Assembly: GCA_012295275.1 (NCBI GenBank)
Contig: CM022677.1
Span: 20,993,131-21,015,630 of the forward strand
Origin: Chrysomallon squamiferum
Lineage: Eukaryota > Mollusca > Gastropoda > Neomphalida > Peltospiridae
Length of the DNA: 22,500 bases
Direction of reading: 5' to 3'
Below the pieces are notes generated by a model, which was given only the letters and a program-made list of their open reading frames with translations, was not told the origin of the DNA and made no database searches. This document shows, one piece after another, positions 20,768 through 22,500 of the stretch. Each line of letters begins with the position of its first letter. Position 1 is the stretch's first letter. Made by a program: the position numbers and the translations under genes.

Positions 20768-21297
20768 CATATAGATAGATGTACAGAGAAAAATACAAAG
20801 CAATACATCGATTCAAGGACATACCCACCATTTGTTTGTTTACCAGTGGACGGTGGATGGACTTCGTGGTTCTTGGACAAAGTACCGGACTGCACTGTGA
20901 CGTGCGGGACTGGGGACCTGGTAAAGATAATTGTTCGCGTCTGCACCAACCCACCTGCCAGACAAGGTGGAAAGTCGTGTGATGGCTCCGCTATGAGATA
21001 CATTCCTTTACTGAATGCGTGCAATACTGGCTTCAGCTGTGACGGTGAGAGTCACGTAGTTTTATACGTGTTGAGGTTTTATTTTGTGTTTTACTTTGTG
21101 TGTTGTCTGAAGTGAGTTCGAGTTCAAGAAGACAGATAGCGTCACCGTTAGAGAGAAAGAGTATGGATTTGTTTTTTAAATTAATTATTGCTTGTTTTAT
21201 TTAGTTATCGTTTTTTTTTTTTTTTTTGTTGTTGTTGTTATTATTGTTGTTGTTGTTATTATTATTGTTGTTGTTGTTGTTATTATTATTATTATTA

Positions 21298-21341
<44 letters not shown>

Positions 21342-21747
21342 GTTGTTATTAAATTTTACAGATCCAAACAAACTTGGTAAGTACGACCAATATTTTTAGT
21401 TTGTGCCTGAAAGTCTAAGAGAAAGAATAAATTGTCACTATATAAATACAAAAATTAAAAATATTAAAGAAAAACAAATTCAAAACAAATAATAATAAAA
21501 TAAAATAAAATAAAATAAAAAATAAAATAAATAAATAAAGATGAAATGAAATTCACGTCAGAGATAGATCAATGGAGGGAATGATGAATGGATGGATGGA
21601 TGGGTATATGGATGGATAAATAGAAACAGTAGACAGGTAGATAGGCAGATGCAAGTATATGTACAGATATACAGATATATATTGTTTAGTATTGCTTATT
21701 GCATTATAGATAGAGAGATAGATAGATAGACAGACAGACATATATAT

Positions 21748-21804
<57 letters not shown>

Positions 21805-21805
21805 T

Positions 21806-21860
<55 letters not shown>

Positions 21861-22142
21861 TACAGATAGATAGATAGATAGATAGATAGAGAATTGATAA
21901 TAAAATAAATGTGCATGTATGTATATATATATTCGTAACACATTTCAAGTCGAATGGTGGGTGGACTACATGGACTGCAGTTAACATAACAAGCTGCACT
22001 GTGACGTGTGGCTCTGGGGTTACACAAATCATTAATGTTCGACGCTGCTCAAACCCGTCTCCAAGGAATGGCGGACAAAAGTGCGCAGGAGACATTAGAA
22101 AAGTTGTTTCTGGAACATGTAACACGAAAGTTATTTGTCTTA
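14824..22142 (+). CDS. LRR-TSP1 receptor B, tandem paralogue of A (gene span, 3' end outside window)
   Basis: Exon 1 (14824-16261) is the same length as that of receptor A and similar along its whole length. Downstream plus-strand exons in phase 1-1 are 18211-18240, 18557-18577, 18640-18660, 19062-19253, 19647-19682, 20847-21044 and 21362-21376; a third TSP1 exon at 21950-22142 does not fit the phase. The predicted order is signal peptide, LRRNT, LRRs, LRRCT, polar linkers, then TSP1, linker, TSP1, linker, TSP1. No transmembrane exon or stop is seen before the window ends, so membrane anchoring is inferred from receptor A. It differs from A in having several TSP1 modules of the canonical CxVTCG type and extra linkers. 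Confidence 0.85.
16262..18210 (+). other. Receptor B intron 1
   Basis: About 1.95 kb with no convincing exon. It contains AAAT repeats at 16577-16615, TTA-rich repeats at 16823-16920 and unique sequence. A degenerate reading frame lies on the minus strand near 17487-17880. Acceptor-like sites at about 16467 and 16961 lead into early stops in phase 1. Confidence 0.6.
17487..17880 (-). pseudogene. Decayed coding fragment, possibly from a mobile element
   Basis: On the minus strand, the frame reading MYDQLQPGNYVAYIHDENWC hits a stop at an A-run near 17573-17580. A second frame, NNVFIDNMKRSETELLNWP, continues there to 17487. Another open piece lies upstream to about 17800. Such a broken frame with a YVA-(x)n-W core resembles the small C-terminal domain found in some invertebrate transposon-related proteins. 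The identification is tentative. Confidence 0.3.
18211..18240 (+). CDS. Receptor B linker exon (30 nt) with RTKR motif
   Basis: The acceptor TTCTTTCTTTCCAG| and donor GAAG|GTAAGG are both strong. Phase 1-1; joined to exon 1 it reads RTRTKRSTDE. RTKR followed by S matches the furin consensus R-X-K/R-R. Confidence 0.65.
18557..18577 (+). CDS. Receptor B possible linker microexon (21 nt)
   Basis: GGATACAG| to CCAG|GTACTC in phase 1-1, encoding about GDKTSAP. The acceptor has a weak pyrimidine tract and the donor is not ideal. It is supported mainly by phase symmetry. Confidence 0.4.
18640..18660 (+). CDS. Receptor B possible linker microexon (21 nt, Lys/Gln)
   Basis: GTGGGCAG| to CAAC|GTAAGT in phase 1-1, encoding about DKKKQQQ. 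The donor is perfect, but the content is low complexity, so it may be a chance arrangement. Confidence 0.3.
19062..19253 (+). CDS. Receptor B TSP1 exon 1
   Basis: 192 nt, phase 1-1, acceptor ACACTTACAG| and donor CCTG|GTAATT. It encodes DGGWTQWTLYTTTRCHVTCG, then a TSP1 core ending ECSACDTQITCP. The WxxW, CxVTCGxG and NGGxxC marks are all present. It has seven cysteines, one more than the other two TSP1 exons of this gene. Confidence 0.88.
19378..19626 (+). repeat. (TTA)n microsatellite, ~250 bp
   Basis: TTTA at the start, then (TTA)n with TCA and TTT interruptions. It ends about twenty bases before the acceptor of the next linker exon. The poly Ile/Met and poly Asn frames on the minus strand are artefacts. 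Confidence 0.95.
19647..19682 (+). CDS. Receptor B linker exon (36 nt)
   Basis: The strong acceptor TTTTTTCTTTGTAG| and donor CCAG|GTATGC enclose 36 nt in phase 1-1, encoding about ENRREKDSNLQP. It is a charged hinge between the first and second TSP1 modules. Confidence 0.6.
20095..20800 (+). repeat. ~140-155-bp minisatellite with GATA/CAGA runs
   Basis: A unit beginning ACAGACAAATACACAAA and containing GGCAATTTATGGAAACTGTA occurs near 20113, 20252, 20402 and 20556, with a partial copy near 20782. Each unit ends in GATA/CAGA runs. It lies in the intron before the second TSP1 exon. The Leu/Ser/Tyr-rich minus-strand frames over it are artefacts. Confidence 0.85.
20847..21044 (+). CDS. Receptor B TSP1 exon 2
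   Basis: 198 nt, phase 1-1, acceptor GTTTACCAG| and donor GACG|GTGAGA. It encodes DGGWTSWFLDKVPDCTVTCG, then a core with VCTNPPARQGGKSCDG, ending FSCD. Six cysteines, a canonical TSP1. The first 18 nt are almost the same as those of the first TSP1 exon. Confidence 0.88.
21210..21350 (+). repeat. T-run and TTG/TTA microsatellite
   Basis: A run of T followed by mixed TTG and TTA units, ending about ten bases before the acceptor of a 15-nt exon. Confidence 0.9.
21362..21376 (+). CDS. Receptor B linker microexon (15 nt)
   Basis: AAATTTTACAG| and a perfect donor TTG|GTAAGT enclose only 15 nt in phase 1-1, encoding about DPNKL. Very small, but it sits between two TSP1 exons, just where other linkers are found. 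Confidence 0.5.
21710..21892 (+). repeat. (GATA)n microsatellite with CAGA blocks
   Basis: Long GATA runs with (CAGA)n and (TA)n interruptions, ending about 60 bases before the third TSP1 exon. Confidence 0.95.
21950..22142 (+). CDS. Receptor B TSP1 exon 3 (phase anomaly)
   Basis: It encodes NGGWTTWTAVNITSCTVTCG, then RCSNPSPRNGGQKCAG, and ends VICL with donor CTTA|GTAAGT (phase 1). Six cysteines, a canonical TSP1. From the only nearby acceptor, TTTCAAG|, the exon is 193 nt and would start in phase 0, whereas every upstream exon ends in phase 1. Compared with the 192-nt first TSP1 exon there is one extra base before the GGTGG core. It could be a sequence error, a broken exon, or an exon joined through an unseen phase-changing exon. 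Confidence 0.7.
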
Positions 22143-22500
22143 GTAAGTGCTTCATTTTTTTTCTCCTTTCATTTATTTGCATTATTTAATGTGTGTGTGT
22201 CTGTATGTATGTATGTCTATAAGCATGTATTTATGTGTGTATATGTGTCTCTGTGTGTGTGAATTTATCTATATGAAATCACGTCATTTTTGTTGTGTCA
22301 CTATATGTTTCTTAGTTTCAGTGTCTGTGTGTGTATATATATATATTGTATATGTGTCTGTCTGTATGTCTTAACAGAATCTGAGATATAAACATACAGA
22401 TAAATAATAAAATAATATATATATTAATTTACTATAAATAATGCATGTTACTTCAACTTTATTTCATCTTCATCATCGTCATTATTATTATTATTATTAT
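22143..22500. other. Intron sequence at window end
   Basis: TG-rich (22190-22360), TA and ATT repeats; no exon recognised. The rest of receptor B, probably including a transmembrane exon, should lie beyond. Confidence 0.6.

Noticed and set aside
20425-22182. Long minus-strand frames rich in Leu, Ser and Tyr over 20425-21024 and 21553-22182
   Set aside because: They are antisense readings of GATA/CAGA repeats joined to the antisense of TSP1 exons.

Overview
The window is eukaryotic, AT-rich and packed with microsatellites and minisatellites. The proteins are secreted or membrane-anchored and metazoan in type: a C-type lectin, leucine-rich repeat (LRR) ectodomains and thrombospondin type-1 (TSP1) repeats, split into small exons by GT-AG introns. 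Intron style, repeat load and domain mix suggest a lophotrochozoan, most likely a mollusc; the species cannot be told from sequence alone. No bacterial, viral, CRISPR, rRNA or tRNA features were found.

Layout. 1-2150: repeats, no supported gene. 2152-6044, minus strand: a complete four-exon gene for a secreted single-domain C-type lectin (153 aa), assembled by matching splice phases; its introns are largely simple repeats. 6045-8827: divergent intergenic region with bZIP-like sites, the second copy of a ~400-bp direct repeat, and microsatellites. 8828-13199, plus strand: a complete seven-exon gene for a type I membrane protein (636 aa): signal peptide, LRRNT, LRRs, LRRCT, one TSP1, short linker exons, one transmembrane helix and a 59-residue tail. 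13200-14823: intergenic repeats. 14824 to beyond the right edge, plus strand: a tandem paralogue whose LRR exon has exactly the same length (1438 nt), followed by several tiny linker exons and three TSP1 exons; its 3' end lies outside the window.

Biology. The two LRR genes look like a tandemly duplicated receptor family in which one large LRR exon is joined to phase 1-1 'cassette' exons (TSP1 modules and 15-36 nt linkers). Because nearly every extracellular exon after the LRR exon is symmetric in phase 1, exon skipping would keep the frame. Both LRR exons also run into an in-frame stop at the same intron position, so intron retention would give a soluble LRR protein. Next to a lectin gene, this could be a recognition or defence cluster, but that function is inferred from domain families only. 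All spliced models are by-eye reconstructions and need transcript confirmation.
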